Assembly (NCBI GenBank): GCA_937982505.1
Contig: CALJLV010000058.1
Coordinates: 1-41,071, forward strand
DNA length: 41,071 nt
Direction: 5' to 3'
From: an uncultured Desulfobacteraceae bacterium
GTDB taxonomy: Bacteria; Desulfobacterota; Desulfobacteria; Desulfobacterales; UBA2174
Position numbers and translations under genes: made by a program. Each line of letters starts with the position of its first letter. Position 1 is the first letter of the stretch. A model generated the notes under the pieces. That model did not search any database. It worked only from the letters and a program-made list of their open reading frames with translations, and was not told the origin of the DNA. Below, one piece after another: positions 31,677-40,459 of the stretch.

Positions 31677-33407
31677 ATGGCGAAAAAAAACCGCTCCGAA
31701 CCCCACAAGCCGACGCTGCCCACCCGCCGGGACCTGGCGCAGGCCCGGCGGCAGATCGTCCGCCTGGACGGGCACCAGGCCCTGGCCCGCATCCTGGAGG
31801 CCCCTCTGCCGGCCACCCTGGTCCAGTCCTTCGACGCGGTCGACCTCCATCTGCTGATCCACGAGATCGGTCCGGCCGACGCCCTGCCGGTTCTGGCCCT
31901 GGCCTCGGAGCACCAGATCCAGTACCTGCTGGACGTGGAATCCTGGTCCCGGGACCGGCTGGACAACCCGGCCCTGACCCGCTGGCTGTCCCTTCTGCTG
32001 CAGGCCGATCCGGCGCGCATGATTGCCTATCTGGCCCGCTGCCAGACCGGACTGCTGCGCCACTGGTTGTGGTGCAACCTCCAGATCCGGGTGCGCGAGC
32101 ACGACCAGGAGCCTTCCGAATTCGGCGAAGACTGGTTTTCCCTGGACAATGTGTTTTTCATGCGCATCGCGGCCGATCCCGCCCTGGGAACCGCCGACGG
32201 GGAAGCCGTGGCCGACCGCGAAAAGTTCATCCAGGAGTGCATCGAGCGGCTCGCGGACCACGATTACGCCTATTTTCGGGACCTGCTCATCGATTCGACC
32301 GGCCTGATTCCCGCCGAGCACGAAGAGGAGGCCCTGCGCCTGCGCCGCATCCGCCTGGCCGAAAAGGGTTTCCTCCCCTTCGAGGAGGCCATCGGGGTCT
32401 ATCAGCCCCTGAGCCCCGAACGCTTTCGGGCCCTCGGCCCAAAGCATTTTGAATGGCGCGACGAAGACGGCCGGCCCCTTCCCGTTCCCTGCCACGCGGC
32501 CGGGGCCCGGCCCCAGGGCGGCGTCTTTGCCCAGGCCCTGGCCCGGGCCGCCGCCGCCGGAGAGGACCTGGCGCGCGCGGAGGCCGAATTCGCCGGGCTC
32601 TGCAACCAGATCGCCGCGGCCGATCAGCAGACGGTGCGCCAGCGCGAGGCCCTGGCGGCTCTGGCCCGCAAGGCGGCCGGGTACCTGGACATCGCCCTGG
32701 AGGTGCTGGCCCAGAAGGCGGGACGGGTGGACCTGAACGCCGCCGCGGCCCTGATCCGGCGCCATGCCCTGGGCGACATCTTCCGGGTGGGATACGGCCA
32801 GGCCCTGACCCTCAAGTGGGAGGCCGACGCCTGGCAGCGCCGCAGCTGGTACCGCGGCCAGGGCCTGACCCTGACCTTCTGGGACGAAGCCGGGCTGGGG
32901 GTGCTGGGGGGCTTGCTCATCAAGCGCCCCCTGTTCTTCGACAACTTCGCCACGGGGGTCCTGTACCGCGAGTTTGCCACCCTGGACGATGTGCGCCGGA
33001 CCCGGCGCACCCTGGAGTGCATCATCGCCCTGGACGAACTGCTGGCGCGGTTTGCTTTTTCCGGCCGGCCGCTGGCCGGGTTGGGGGGACTGACGTGGAA
33101 GAACCTCCTGCTCACGGCCTGGGCCTGCGAACAGGAGGGCATCGCCAGCGACGCGCCGGCCATTGCCCTGACGGCCCTGCGCGCCTTCATGGCCGGCCTG
33201 TGGACCACCCGGGGCAGGATCCGCACGGCCAGGCGGCGCGATTTTCTCGACTGGCTGGCCCGGCGCAGCGACCAGCCGGCCGAGGCGGTATCCGCGGCCC
33301 TGGCGGCCGTGCTGGAAGATCTGTTCCGGGAATTGGAGGCCGAGTACGGCCGGGTGGACATCCACCGCCTGGACCGGCGGCTGATCCGTCTGTTTCGGGT
33401 GGTCTGA
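31677..33407 (+). CDS. DUF6178-type uncharacterised protein
   Basis: This large soluble protein of 576 residues matches, by memory of the pattern, the DUF6178 group found mostly in Desulfobacterota. Function is unknown. Visible features are a helical N-terminus (LPTRRDLAQARRQIVRLDGHQALARILEA), VQSFDAVDLHLLIHEIGPADALPVLALAS, and an acidic, aromatic middle with FSLDNVFFMRIAADP and FLPFEEAIGVYQPLSPERF. It ends LIRLFRVV. I see no signal peptide, membrane span or catalytic motif. ATG at 31677 or GTG at 31674 could start it; GAGGA lies about 11 bases upstream. It is followed at once by the Fe-S protein gene. Confidence 0.75.
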   Translation: MAKKNRSEPHKPTLPTRRDLAQARRQIVRLDGHQALARILEAPLPATLVQSFDAVDLHLLIHEIGPADALPVLALASEHQIQYLLDVESWSRDRLDNPALTRWLSLLLQADPARMIAYLARCQTGLLRHWLWCNLQIRVREHDQEPSEFGEDWFSLDNVFFMRIAADPALGTADGEAVADREKFIQECIERLADHDYAYFRDLLIDSTGLIPAEHEEEALRLRRIRLAEKGFLPFEEAIGVYQPLSPERFRALGPKHFEWRDEDGRPLPVPCHAAGARPQGGVFAQALARAAAAGEDLARAEAEFAGLCNQIAAADQQTVRQREALAALARKAAGYLDIALEVLAQKAGRVDLNAAAALIRRHALGDIFRVGYGQALTLKWEADAWQRRSWYRGQGLTLTFWDEAGLGVLGGLLIKRPLFFDNFATGVLYREFATLDDVRRTRRTLECIIALDELLARFAFSGRPLAGLGGLTWKNLLLTAWACEQEGIASDAPAIALTALRAFMAGLWTTRGRIRTARRRDFLDWLARRSDQPAEAVSAALAAVLEDLFRELEAEYGRVDIHRLDRRLIRLFRVV

Positions 33408-33408
33408 G

Positions 33409-34173
33409 ATGACCGGGCCGCCCCTGCTGGCGTCCCTGCCGCGCCCGTGGCGCGGAAAGGCCCGCCTGACGCCGGGTGCCAGGAGGCGCCTTTCGGCCCA
33501 GATCCTGGCCAAGACCCTCGATCTGGGGGCCTCCCTGGCCGGCATCGCCTACGGTGCGACCCTGCGCACGTCCCCTTCCCACCGCGGGGCAGCGGTTCGC
33601 TGGCCCGCCGATGCCCGCTCGGCCGTCGTTCTGGCCCTGGTCCATCGCTCCCGCAACCCGGACCTGGACCGCTGGGACGGACAAAAGGGCGGCACCCCGG
33701 GCAACCGCGCCCTGATCCGGATAAGCGCCGCCCTGGTCCACTGGCTCCGGCAGCGCCACGGGATCCTTGCCCACTCCATGCCCTATCAGATCGCCCAGGG
33801 GGGCATCTTCGTCAAGGACGCCGCGGTGATGGCCGGCCTGGGGGCCCTGGGGCGCAACAACCTGGTGGTCACCCCGGCCTTCGGCCCCCGCATCCGCCTG
33901 CGGGTGGTGCTCACCCGTGCCCGCCTGGCGCCCACGGGCCCGCGATACGATTTTGAACCCTGCGCGGGTTGTGCCGCTCCCTGCCAGGCGGCCTGCCCCC
34001 AGGCGGCCTTCCGCAGCGGCGCCTACGACCGCCAACGCTGCCTGCGCCAGATGGCGGCGGACCAGGCGGCAGCGCCGGAAGGAATCCGCTATTGCCGGCG
34101 CTGTGAACTGGGCTGCCCCGTGGGGATGCCGGCGGCCGCAGATTTCGAGGACCCTGGCCATCGGGGAAGCTGA
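33409..34173 (+). CDS. short QueG-like double-[4Fe-4S] protein
   Basis: This 254-residue protein resembles epoxyqueuosine reductase relatives: an N-terminal domain with GASLAGIAYGATL and ADARSAVVLALVH, GGIFVKDAAVMAGLGALGRNNLVVTP, and RLRVVLTRARL. The cysteine-rich end has CAGCAAPCQAACP (185, 188, 192, 196), Cys211 and YCRRCELGCPVG (229, 232, 236). The cysteines suit two [4Fe-4S] clusters. It is much shorter than QueG (about 350-380 residues) because the C-terminal HEAT-like part is missing, so a role in queuosine synthesis is doubtful. It may be a reductase of unknown substrate. It starts one base after the DUF6178 stop. Confidence 0.82.
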   Translation: MTGPPLLASLPRPWRGKARLTPGARRRLSAQILAKTLDLGASLAGIAYGATLRTSPSHRGAAVRWPADARSAVVLALVHRSRNPDLDRWDGQKGGTPGNRALIRISAALVHWLRQRHGILAHSMPYQIAQGGIFVKDAAVMAGLGALGRNNLVVTPAFGPRIRLRVVLTRARLAPTGPRYDFEPCAGCAAPCQAACPQAAFRSGAYDRQRCLRQMAADQAAAPEGIRYCRRCELGCPVGMPAAADFEDPGHRGS

Positions 34174-34218
34174 AGTCCGGTTTCTCCCGCGGGTCCAAAA
34201 CCCTGGAGGACGATTGGC

Positions 34219-35499
34219 ATGCTGGACGCCGTTCCCGCGGTGGTACGCCTCTTTCTGGTCTTCGGCCTGGTGCTGGCCGCCATCCGTCTCGGACTCTCCC
34301 TGGGCAATGCCTTTGCCATGGGGGCCCTGATCCTGGGACTGATCTTCGGCCTGCCGCCGATGGCCATCCTGGAAGCGGCGGCCCGGGCCCTGGCCGACCC
34401 CAAGACCCTCTGCCTGTCCGTCATCGTTTCACTGATCCTGGTGCTGAGCCACAGCCTGGAGGCCTCGGGACAGATGGAGCGCCTGCTGGACCGCTTCCGG
34501 GGGCTGATGGCCAGCCCGCGACTGAACATCGTCGTCTTTCCGGCCCTCATCGGCCTGCTGCCCATGCCCGGCGGGGCCATCTTCTCGGCCCCCATGGTCA
34601 AGCGCATGGGGGCGTCGGCGGGCCTGTCCGGGGCCCAGCTCAGCTTCATCAACTACTGGTTCCGCCATCTGTGGGAGTACTGCTGGCCCCTGTACCCGGG
34701 GGTCCTGCTCACCACGGCCCTGGCGCGCATCGATCTGTGGGGGTTTGTGCTGGTCCTGTGGCCCCTGACGCTGGCGGCGGCCGGGGCCGGCTATCTGCCC
34801 TTGCGGCGCATGATCCCCGCCGGGGGCCCGCCCCGTGAGGGGCACACCCCCCGCCCGGGCCTTTTTTTGCGGGAGCTGACTCCGGTGCTCATCGCCATCG
34901 TTCCGGGAATCGTGCTGGGAAGCCTCCTCGAGGCGCTCCTGAGCGGACCGGCGGCGGCAGTGGCCAAGGAGCTGGGGCTCATCGCGGCCCTGGCGGCCGC
35001 CATCGGCTGGGTCTGGCATGCCAACGGGGTCCCGGCGGCGGACCGGCGCCGCCTGGTGCTGCGCCGGGACCTGCTGGTCATGGTCTACATGGTGGCGGCG
35101 ATCCTGATCTTCAAAGGGGTGCTGCTGGACAGCCGGGCCGTGGACGCGGTGAGCGCGGAACTGCTGCGCTGGCGGATCCCCCTGCTGGCCATCGCCGTGG
35201 TGCTGCCCTTCATCGTGGGCTTCGTGGTGGGGATCACCATCGCCTTCGTGGGGGCCACCTTTCCCATCCTGATTTCCCTTATCGGAGCCTACGGGGCGGC
35301 CGACCAGACCCTGGCCTACCTCATGCTGGCCATGACCGGCGGTTTCGTGGGGGTCCTGCTCAGTCCGCTGCACCTGTGCCTGCTGCTCTCCAACAGCTAT
35401 TTCGCCACCGGCCTGGGGCCGGTCTACCGCCTGTTGTGGCGGCCCTGCCTGGCGCTGCTCCTGGCGGGGCTGATCTATTTCCCGGTGCTGGCCCGCTGA
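34219..35499 (+). CDS. DUF401 family integral membrane protein (transporter-like)
   Basis: This 426-residue protein consists almost wholly of hydrophobic helices, about ten to twelve. It matches the DUF401 family, distantly related to ion-transporter-superfamily permeases. Landmarks are GNAFAMGALILGLIFGLPP, the loop LIGLLPMPGGAIFSAPMVKRMG, FINYWFRHLWEYCWPLYPG, IVGFVVGITIAFVGATFP and GGFVGVLLSPLHLCLLLSNSYF. The two loops with PMPGGAIFSAP and LSPLHLC may be the paired re-entrant substrate sites. The substrate is unknown. GGAGGA lies about 9 bases before the ATG. The gene ends in a hairpin shared with the converging barrel gene. Confidence 0.85.
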   Translation: MLDAVPAVVRLFLVFGLVLAAIRLGLSLGNAFAMGALILGLIFGLPPMAILEAAARALADPKTLCLSVIVSLILVLSHSLEASGQMERLLDRFRGLMASPRLNIVVFPALIGLLPMPGGAIFSAPMVKRMGASAGLSGAQLSFINYWFRHLWEYCWPLYPGVLLTTALARIDLWGFVLVLWPLTLAAAGAGYLPLRRMIPAGGPPREGHTPRPGLFLRELTPVLIAIVPGIVLGSLLEALLSGPAAAVAKELGLIAALAAAIGWVWHANGVPAADRRRLVLRRDLLVMVYMVAAILIFKGVLLDSRAVDAVSAELLRWRIPLLAIAVVLPFIVGFVVGITIAFVGATFPILISLIGAYGAADQTLAYLMLAMTGGFVGVLLSPLHLCLLLSNSYFATGLGPVYRLLWRPCLALLLAGLIYFPVLAR

Positions 35500-35525
35500 C
35501 GGCCGCCAAGGGCGCCGGCCGTCAG
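35496..35525. terminator. bidirectional hairpin spanning two stop codons
   Basis: CTGACGGCC and GGCCGTCAG are perfect 9-base arms around a 12-base loop. The left arm contains the TGA of the DUF401 gene and the right arm the stop of the outer-membrane gene. No T-tract follows on either strand. Confidence 0.6.
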
Positions 35526-36454
35526 AAGGCGTACACGAACCGCAACCAGGTCGAACTGCCCGCCGGGCGGTTTTGCACCGCCGTTTCGAACAGGCTCTTG
35601 AGGGTCAACGACATGTTCTTGTGGGCGTACTTGACGGCCGGCCCGAGGGCCAACACCCGGCCCTTGGCGTTGGGCACCTCCGCGCCGTCGATTTCGTCGT
35701 CGGTGGTCTGCTGGTAGTAGTAGCCGGCCAGACCGGCGGTCCAGCCTTGGGCGAAGCTGTAGCCGGCGGCGACATCGCAGTGGAATTCCTGGCCCGGCTT
35801 GAGGTCCGCGGTCCGACCGGAGGCCGGGTCGAGATAGTCGTCGTTGGTGGTGGAAAAATCGTACATCAGTTTCACGGACAGATCGATGGGGCCGTCGAGA
35901 TAGCTCACCGCCACGGCCGGCTCGAAGGTCCAGACGTTGTTGCCCGGATTGATCGGCTCCTTTTCGCTGGCGTAGCGGCCGGTGGGCAGATAGATGTCCA
36001 GACCGGCCACCCAGTGGAACTTGGACCCGTGCCAGGCCAGGAGCAGCGGATCGACGATGATGTCGCCCAGGCCGCTGCGCGAATCGCCCAGAGCGCCGAA
36101 GGGCGGACCGAAGGAGAAGTCCATGGCCACCCAGGGGATCAGGGTCTGCACGGCGTAGCTGGCCCCCAGGATCTTGATGTCGGTGACGTGCACGATGCGC
36201 AGGACGTTGGCCCAGACGCTGACGTCGATATCGCCCAGGGGATGACCGGCGGGGTAGTTGTCGCCGCTGTCGTTCTTGTAGCGGTCGGCGCTGTAGTAGT
36301 TGGCGTAGAGCATCGCGTAGGTCCCCGGCGGCGGCATGGCCCCGGCCATGAAATCCTCGGCGCCGTTGGGATAGGCGCCGGACCCGCCGGCCCACGCAAA
36401 GGGCGTGGGGCAAAGAAAGACCATCAGGATGGCAACGACCGAAAGCCTGCGCAT
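35522..36454 (-). CDS. outer-membrane beta-barrel protein (MetA-pathway/SphA-like)
   Basis: This 310-residue protein has a Sec signal peptide (MRRLSVVAILMVFLCPTPFAWA before GGSG) and then alternating strands rich in Tyr, Trp and Gly, ending LRFVYAF. The terminal phenylalanine is the usual signal for insertion by the BAM machinery. It resembles the phenol-degradation MetA-pathway/SphA transporter family, with the N-terminal PNGAEDFMAGAMPPPGTYAM stretch and FHWVAGLDIYLPTGRY. A role as a channel for hydrophobic compounds is a family-level guess. ATG at 36454 has GGGAGGT at about 7 bases; a GTG just upstream is too close. A TTGACA promoter precedes it. Confidence 0.85.
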   Translation of the reverse strand: MRRLSVVAILMVFLCPTPFAWAGGSGAYPNGAEDFMAGAMPPPGTYAMLYANYYSADRYKNDSGDNYPAGHPLGDIDVSVWANVLRIVHVTDIKILGASYAVQTLIPWVAMDFSFGPPFGALGDSRSGLGDIIVDPLLLAWHGSKFHWVAGLDIYLPTGRYASEKEPINPGNNVWTFEPAVAVSYLDGPIDLSVKLMYDFSTTNDDYLDPASGRTADLKPGQEFHCDVAAGYSFAQGWTAGLAGYYYQQTTDDEIDGAEVPNAKGRVLALGPAVKYAHKNMSLTLKSLFETAVQNRPAGSSTWLRFVYAF

Positions 36455-36565
36455 CACGATACCTCCCTGGAATGTGTGTGGATGGGGCCGCGGCGGATCG
36501 GCGCACTGGATGCCGACACCGGCGGCGGGCCGGGCGGTGGCTGAGGAAGGGCCGAATTGCGGACC

Positions 36566-36594
36566 AGTCTGGGGCAGTGCGGTAAGGTTGTCAA
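36566..36594 (-). promoter_or_regulatory. candidate promoter of the outer-membrane protein gene
   Basis: A perfect TTGACA on the minus strand is followed after 17 bases by a poor -10 (CAGACT, 3 of 6). It lies about 105 bases upstream of the start. Confidence 0.4.
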
Positions 36595-36652
36595 GACAAA
36601 TTACGCGGCACCCCGACCGCCTGCCCGGGCGACGGCGCGACGCGGGCGATGG

Positions 36653-37702
36653 TCAGAGCAGGGGGGCGATATCGGCGGCCTTGGGAAAGAGCCCGATGAG
36701 GCCCCCGGTGTGGAGAAAGACGATGCGCCGGCCGAAAACGGCCGGATCGGCCCTGAGCCTTTCCACCATCCCGTAGAAGGCCTTGGCCGTGTAGACCGGA
36801 TCGAGGACCAGCCCCTCGGTGCGGCAGACCCGGGCCATGAGGGCCAGCTCCTCGGGTCGTGACAGGGCATAGCCGCGCCCCACGTACCCGTCGAGGATCT
36901 CCAGGTCCCGTTGGCGCTCGAAATCCAGCCCCAGCCCGTAATCGCTGATGACCTGCTCGCAGATCCGGCCCTGGACCCGCAGGAAATAGTCCCGGTCGTC
37001 GCAGACATTGACCCCCACCACGCGCAGCGCCAGTCCCAGCAGCAGCCGCCCCAGGACCAGCCCGGCCCCGGTTCCGCCGGATCCGGTGGCATGGATCACG
37101 GTGGCGGGCCGGATCCGCCCGCCGTCCAGGGCGGCCAGGTCTTGGGCCAGTTCGGCCATGGCCCGGATGTAGCCCCAGGCGCCCAGGGGGGTGGAGGCCC
37201 CTTCCGGGATGATATAGGGCCGATGGCCGGCTGCGGCCAGGCCCTCGGCCTGCCGGGCGAAGATCCCCTCGCGCTGGCGGTACTGCTCGGGCGAGACCCA
37301 GACGATCCTTGCGCCGGCCATGCGACCCAGGAGGCTGTTGGCCGCCAGGGGCGGAGGGGCGCCGGGATCCGGGACGCGCAGCAGCAGGACGCAGTCGAGC
37401 CCCAAGGCGGCCGCGGCCAGGGCGGTGGCCCGGCAATGGTTGGACTGAGCCCCGCCGCAGGTCAGGACCGTGTCAGCCCCCTGGGCGCGGGCTGCGGCCA
37501 GGACGTACTCGAGCTTGCGGATCTTGTTGCCGCCGGTTTCCGCGCCGGTGAAATCGTCGCGCTTGACCCACAGGTCGACCCCCAGCTCGGCGCCCAATCG
37601 GCCCAGGGGCTGAAGCGGCGTGGGCACCTGGGCCAGCCGAAGGCGTGGCGGCCCCAGAGCGTCGATGCGCTCCAGAAAACGGCTGGCCGTGTCGGTGGTC
37701 AT
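36653..37702 (-). CDS. D-cysteine desulfhydrase / ACC deaminase family PLP enzyme
   Basis: This 349-residue fold-type II PLP enzyme has LWVKRDDFTGAETGGNKIRKLEY, where Lys60 would bind PLP. It also has TCGGAQSNHCRATALAAAALG, PEGASTPLGAWGYIRAMAEL and ATGSGGTGAGLVLG. This is the D-cysteine desulfhydrase (DcyD)/1-aminocyclopropane-carboxylate deaminase family. DcyD splits D-cysteine to pyruvate, sulfide and ammonia. The neighbours favour DcyD: it overlaps an alanine racemase by ATGA and lies in an operon with a polar amino-acid importer, much as dcyD does in E. coli beside the cystine transporter genes. ACC deaminase is the alternative. AAGGA lies about 10 bases before the ATG at 37702. Confidence 0.88.
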   Translation of the reverse strand: MTTDTASRFLERIDALGPPRLRLAQVPTPLQPLGRLGAELGVDLWVKRDDFTGAETGGNKIRKLEYVLAAARAQGADTVLTCGGAQSNHCRATALAAAALGLDCVLLLRVPDPGAPPPLAANSLLGRMAGARIVWVSPEQYRQREGIFARQAEGLAAAGHRPYIIPEGASTPLGAWGYIRAMAELAQDLAALDGGRIRPATVIHATGSGGTGAGLVLGRLLLGLALRVVGVNVCDDRDYFLRVQGRICEQVISDYGLGLDFERQRDLEILDGYVGRGYALSRPEELALMARVCRTEGLVLDPVYTAKAFYGMVERLRADPAVFGRRIVFLHTGGLIGLFPKAADIAPLL

Positions 37703-38928
37703 GACGCCGGTTTCCTTTCTCCGCCCCCGCTGGCGGGCCGGTTCTCCAGGGTGCCGGATCCCTGGCCGCCGCGGTAGAAGCGGGGCAGCAGCGGATTGAG
37801 CCGGGCCAGCAGGTTGTAAGCGCTGCGCGCCACGGCCGCGGCCACCTCCTCCAAGGGAATGCACTGCGCCTCCTGCCGCCCGTAAAGGACGATCTCGTCG
37901 CCCGGGGCCACCGTCGGCAGCCCGCCGCGCAAGTAGATGTGGTTGGCGGTCACCGGGGCCACCAGGGGGTGGCGCACGCCGTGGATCAGGGCCTCGGCGC
38001 GGCCGGCGGCCTGGACCGGATACCCGTCCGGATAGCCGATGGCGCCGGTGATCAGGACCTCGTCGGCAGGGGCCCGGTAAACCCCGTGATAGCCCACCGG
38101 ATCGCCGGCGCGAAGGCGCTTGACATAGACGACCCGGGTTTTGAGGGCCAGGGCCGGCCGCAGATCGACGGGCCGCCGGCGACAGGCGTCGGCCGAGGGG
38201 TAGTGGCCAAAGACCATGATCCCCGGCCGCACCAGGTCCAGCGCGTAGCGCGGCGACGCCAGGATGGACGCGCTGGAGGCCGCGTGACGCCAGCCCGGGT
38301 CGATCCCCAGAGCCGCCAGGCCGGCGAGCACCGCCTGAAAACGCTCCATCTGGACCCGGTCCAACCGGGGATCTTCGCTCAGGGTGGTAAAGACCCCCTG
38401 GATGCGCACATGCGGCAGGCCGGCCACCATGCGGGCGAATTCCACCGCCCGGTCATGTTCCACCCCCACCCGTCCCAGCCCGGTGTCGATCTTGAGGTGG
38501 ACACGGGCGGTGCGGCCCTGAGCGGCGGCGGCGCGATCGAGCCATTCGACCCCTCGGGTGAATACGGACTGGGCAATCCCCAGGGCCACGAGGGGTTGGG
38601 CTTCGGCGGCCGAGAAGGGCCCCAGGTTGAGAACCGGCCGTTCCACTCCGGCATGGCGCAGTTCGAAGGCCTCGCGCAGGGTGCCCACGGCCAGGGCCCG
38701 CACGGCCGGGTGCCGCGCCAGGTGCCGGCCCACCGCCACCAGACCATGGCCGTAGGCGTTGGCCTTGATCACGGGCATGAGCGCGGTGCGGGCCTGACGG
38801 TGGATCTGATCAAGATTGTGGTCGAGGGCGGCCAGATTCACCTCGATCCAGGGGCCTGAAATCGCGTCCGGATCGTCGGCGAAAGGAGGGATCGGCGGGC
38901 TGGGGAGGCAACCGGTGACGTCTTGCAT
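37699..38928 (-). CDS. alr: alanine racemase family PLP enzyme
   Basis: This 409-residue fold-type III racemase has ALMPVIKANAYGHG with the PLP lysine (Lys55), HLKIDTGLGRVGV, LDLVRPGIMVFGHYP, and the second catalytic region GDPVGYHGVYRAP around the expected tyrosine. It is longer than usual (about 360-380) because of an N-terminal leader of about 25 residues and a Gly/Pro-rich tail. Alanine racemase makes D-alanine for peptidoglycan. Its place between an amino-acid importer and a D-cysteine desulfhydrase, overlapping the latter by ATGA, suggests it may also racemise another amino acid such as cysteine or serine. That is inferred from context. Confidence 0.88.
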   Translation of the reverse strand: MQDVTGCLPSPPIPPFADDPDAISGPWIEVNLAALDHNLDQIHRQARTALMPVIKANAYGHGLVAVGRHLARHPAVRALAVGTLREAFELRHAGVERPVLNLGPFSAAEAQPLVALGIAQSVFTRGVEWLDRAAAAQGRTARVHLKIDTGLGRVGVEHDRAVEFARMVAGLPHVRIQGVFTTLSEDPRLDRVQMERFQAVLAGLAALGIDPGWRHAASSASILASPRYALDLVRPGIMVFGHYPSADACRRRPVDLRPALALKTRVVYVKRLRAGDPVGYHGVYRAPADEVLITGAIGYPDGYPVQAAGRAEALIHGVRHPLVAPVTANHIYLRGGLPTVAPGDEIVLYGRQEAQCIPLEEVAAAVARSAYNLLARLNPLLPRFYRGGQGSGTLENRPASGGGERKPAS

Positions 38929-38953
38929 GGAAGGCCTTTACGAAAGAGGGGGT

Positions 38954-39694
38954 CTAGTGGCTCAGGATCTTGCTCAGAAACATGAGGGTGCGCTCGTTGC
39001 GGGCGCTCTTGAAGAACTGTTCCGGCGGGGCGGTCTCGACGATCTGGCCCTCGTCCATGAAGATCACCTTGTGGCCCACCTCCCGGGCGAAGCCCATCTC
39101 GTGGGTCACCACCACCATGGTCATCCCGTCCTTGGCCAGCTGGATCATGACCTCCAGGACCTCGTTGATCATCTCCGGGTCCAGGGCCGAGGTGGGTTCG
39201 TCGAAAAGCATGATCTTGGGCTGCATGGCCAGGCCCCGGGCGATAGCCACCCGCTGCTGCTGGCCCCCGGACAGCTGGGCCGGATAGCTGCCGGCCTTTT
39301 CGGCGATGCCCACCTTGGCCAGCAGGTCCCGGCCCAGGGCCGCGGCCTCGGCGGGCTTCTGGCGGCGGACCTTGATGGGGGCCAGGGTGACGTTTTCCAG
39401 GGCCGTCATGTGGGGGTATAGGTTGAACTGCTGAAAGACAAACCCCACCTCGGTGCGCAGGCGGATCAGGTCGGCGTTGCGCTCGTGCACCGCCATCCCG
39501 TCCACGAAGATCTCCCCGGAGCGGATCGGCTCCAGGCGGTTGATGCAGCGGATCAGGGTGCTCTTGCCCGAACCGCTCGGCCCGCAGATCACCGCCACCT
39601 CGCTGGGCGCCACCTCCAGGGTGACGTCGCGCAGGACGTGCAGGGAGCCGAACCATTTGTTGACCTGGCGAAACTGGATCATCTTGGAATCCAT
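38954..39694 (-). CDS. polar amino-acid ABC transporter ATPase (GlnQ/TcyN type)
   Basis: This 246-residue ATPase has Walker A CGPSGSGKST (38-46), FQQFNLYPHMTALENV, the signature LSGGQQQRVAIARGLA, Walker B IMLFDEPTSALDPE and VVVTHEMGFAREV. These are the exact forms of the polar amino-acid uptake (PAAT) family. It powers the two permeases encoded just upstream. The start is uncertain: I chose the ATG at 39694, but an in-frame GTG/ATG near 39739-39733 and an ATG at 39682 are also open, all with weak ribosome-binding sites. The racemase gene follows after 25 bases. Confidence 0.93.
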   Translation of the reverse strand: MDSKMIQFRQVNKWFGSLHVLRDVTLEVAPSEVAVICGPSGSGKSTLIRCINRLEPIRSGEIFVDGMAVHERNADLIRLRTEVGFVFQQFNLYPHMTALENVTLAPIKVRRQKPAEAAALGRDLLAKVGIAEKAGSYPAQLSGGQQQRVAIARGLAMQPKIMLFDEPTSALDPEMINEVLEVMIQLAKDGMTMVVVTHEMGFAREVGHKVIFMDEGQIVETAPPEQFFKSARNERTLMFLSKILSH

Positions 39695-39780
39695 CCCGTC
39701 CGTACCGGCTATTGCCTCAATGTTCTCGACCATCCCCACGATCCCGGCGCGCTAGACGATTGAACCGATCCGAAGGCCGT

Positions 39781-40449
39781 CTAAAGCGTGCTCTCCTCCA
39801 CCTTCAGCCGGGCCTCGAGCCGGTTGGAGAGATAGACCAGCGGATAGCAGATCAGAAAATAGAGCAGCCCCACCAGCCCGAAAACCAGAATCCCGTTGGG
39901 GATGCGCTGCACGGTGAGCCAGCCCACCCGGGTGACATCGGTGAGCCCGATGACCGACACCACCGCCGTATCCTTGATCAGCAAGACATATTGCCCCACC
40001 AGGGGGGGCAGAATGGGCCGCAGGGCCTGGGGCACCACCACGTAGCGCATCTGCTGCCACCAGCGCAGTCCGCTGGCGGCGGCGGCCTCTATCTGGCCCC
40101 GGGGAATGCCCCGGATGGCGCCGTAGACGATTTCACAGATGTAGGCCGTGCCGTAGATGGTCAGGCTCAGGACCGCCGAGGCGAAGGCCTCCAGATGGAT
40201 TCCCCATTCGGGAAGGATGAAAAAGACGATGAAAATCTGCACCAGAAAGGGCGTGCCGCGAATCAGGTCGACGTAGGCCGCCAGGAGCAGGTTGAGGGCC
40301 CGGATCCGGGCCGATCGCAGGATCCCGAGCAGAAAACCGGCCCCCGTGCCCATCACCAGACTCAGCCCGGCCACCTGGATCGTGATCCACAGCCCCTTGA
40401 GAAAGAAGGGGAGCGCATCCTGCAGACTGTCGAGGTAAAATAACCACAT
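39781..40449 (-). CDS. polar amino-acid ABC transporter permease
   Basis: This 222-residue permease has about five helices. The HisM/GlnP-type signature includes LIRGTPFLVQIFIVFF, YICEIVYGAIRGIPRGQIEAAAASGL and the EAA-loop ending RYVVVPQALRPILPPLVGQ. The pair of permeases forms the heterodimeric channel of a PAAT importer. It starts 10 bases after the first permease stops and is followed by the ATPase gene after about 85 bases. The substrate is not readable from the permease; the neighbours suggest cyst(e)ine or another small amino acid. Confidence 0.92.
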   Translation of the reverse strand: MWLFYLDSLQDALPFFLKGLWITIQVAGLSLVMGTGAGFLLGILRSARIRALNLLLAAYVDLIRGTPFLVQIFIVFFILPEWGIHLEAFASAVLSLTIYGTAYICEIVYGAIRGIPRGQIEAAAASGLRWWQQMRYVVVPQALRPILPPLVGQYVLLIKDTAVVSVIGLTDVTRVGWLTVQRIPNGILVFGLVGLLYFLICYPLVYLSNRLEARLKVEESTL

Positions 40450-40459
40450 GGCGCCCGAT

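Noticed and set aside
31620..33545. A 641-codon minus-strand frame opposite the DUF6178-type gene
   Set aside because: Gly/Gln/Pro-rich without motifs. The plus-strand frame has ordinary protein composition and operon context, although this is the case where I relied most on composition.
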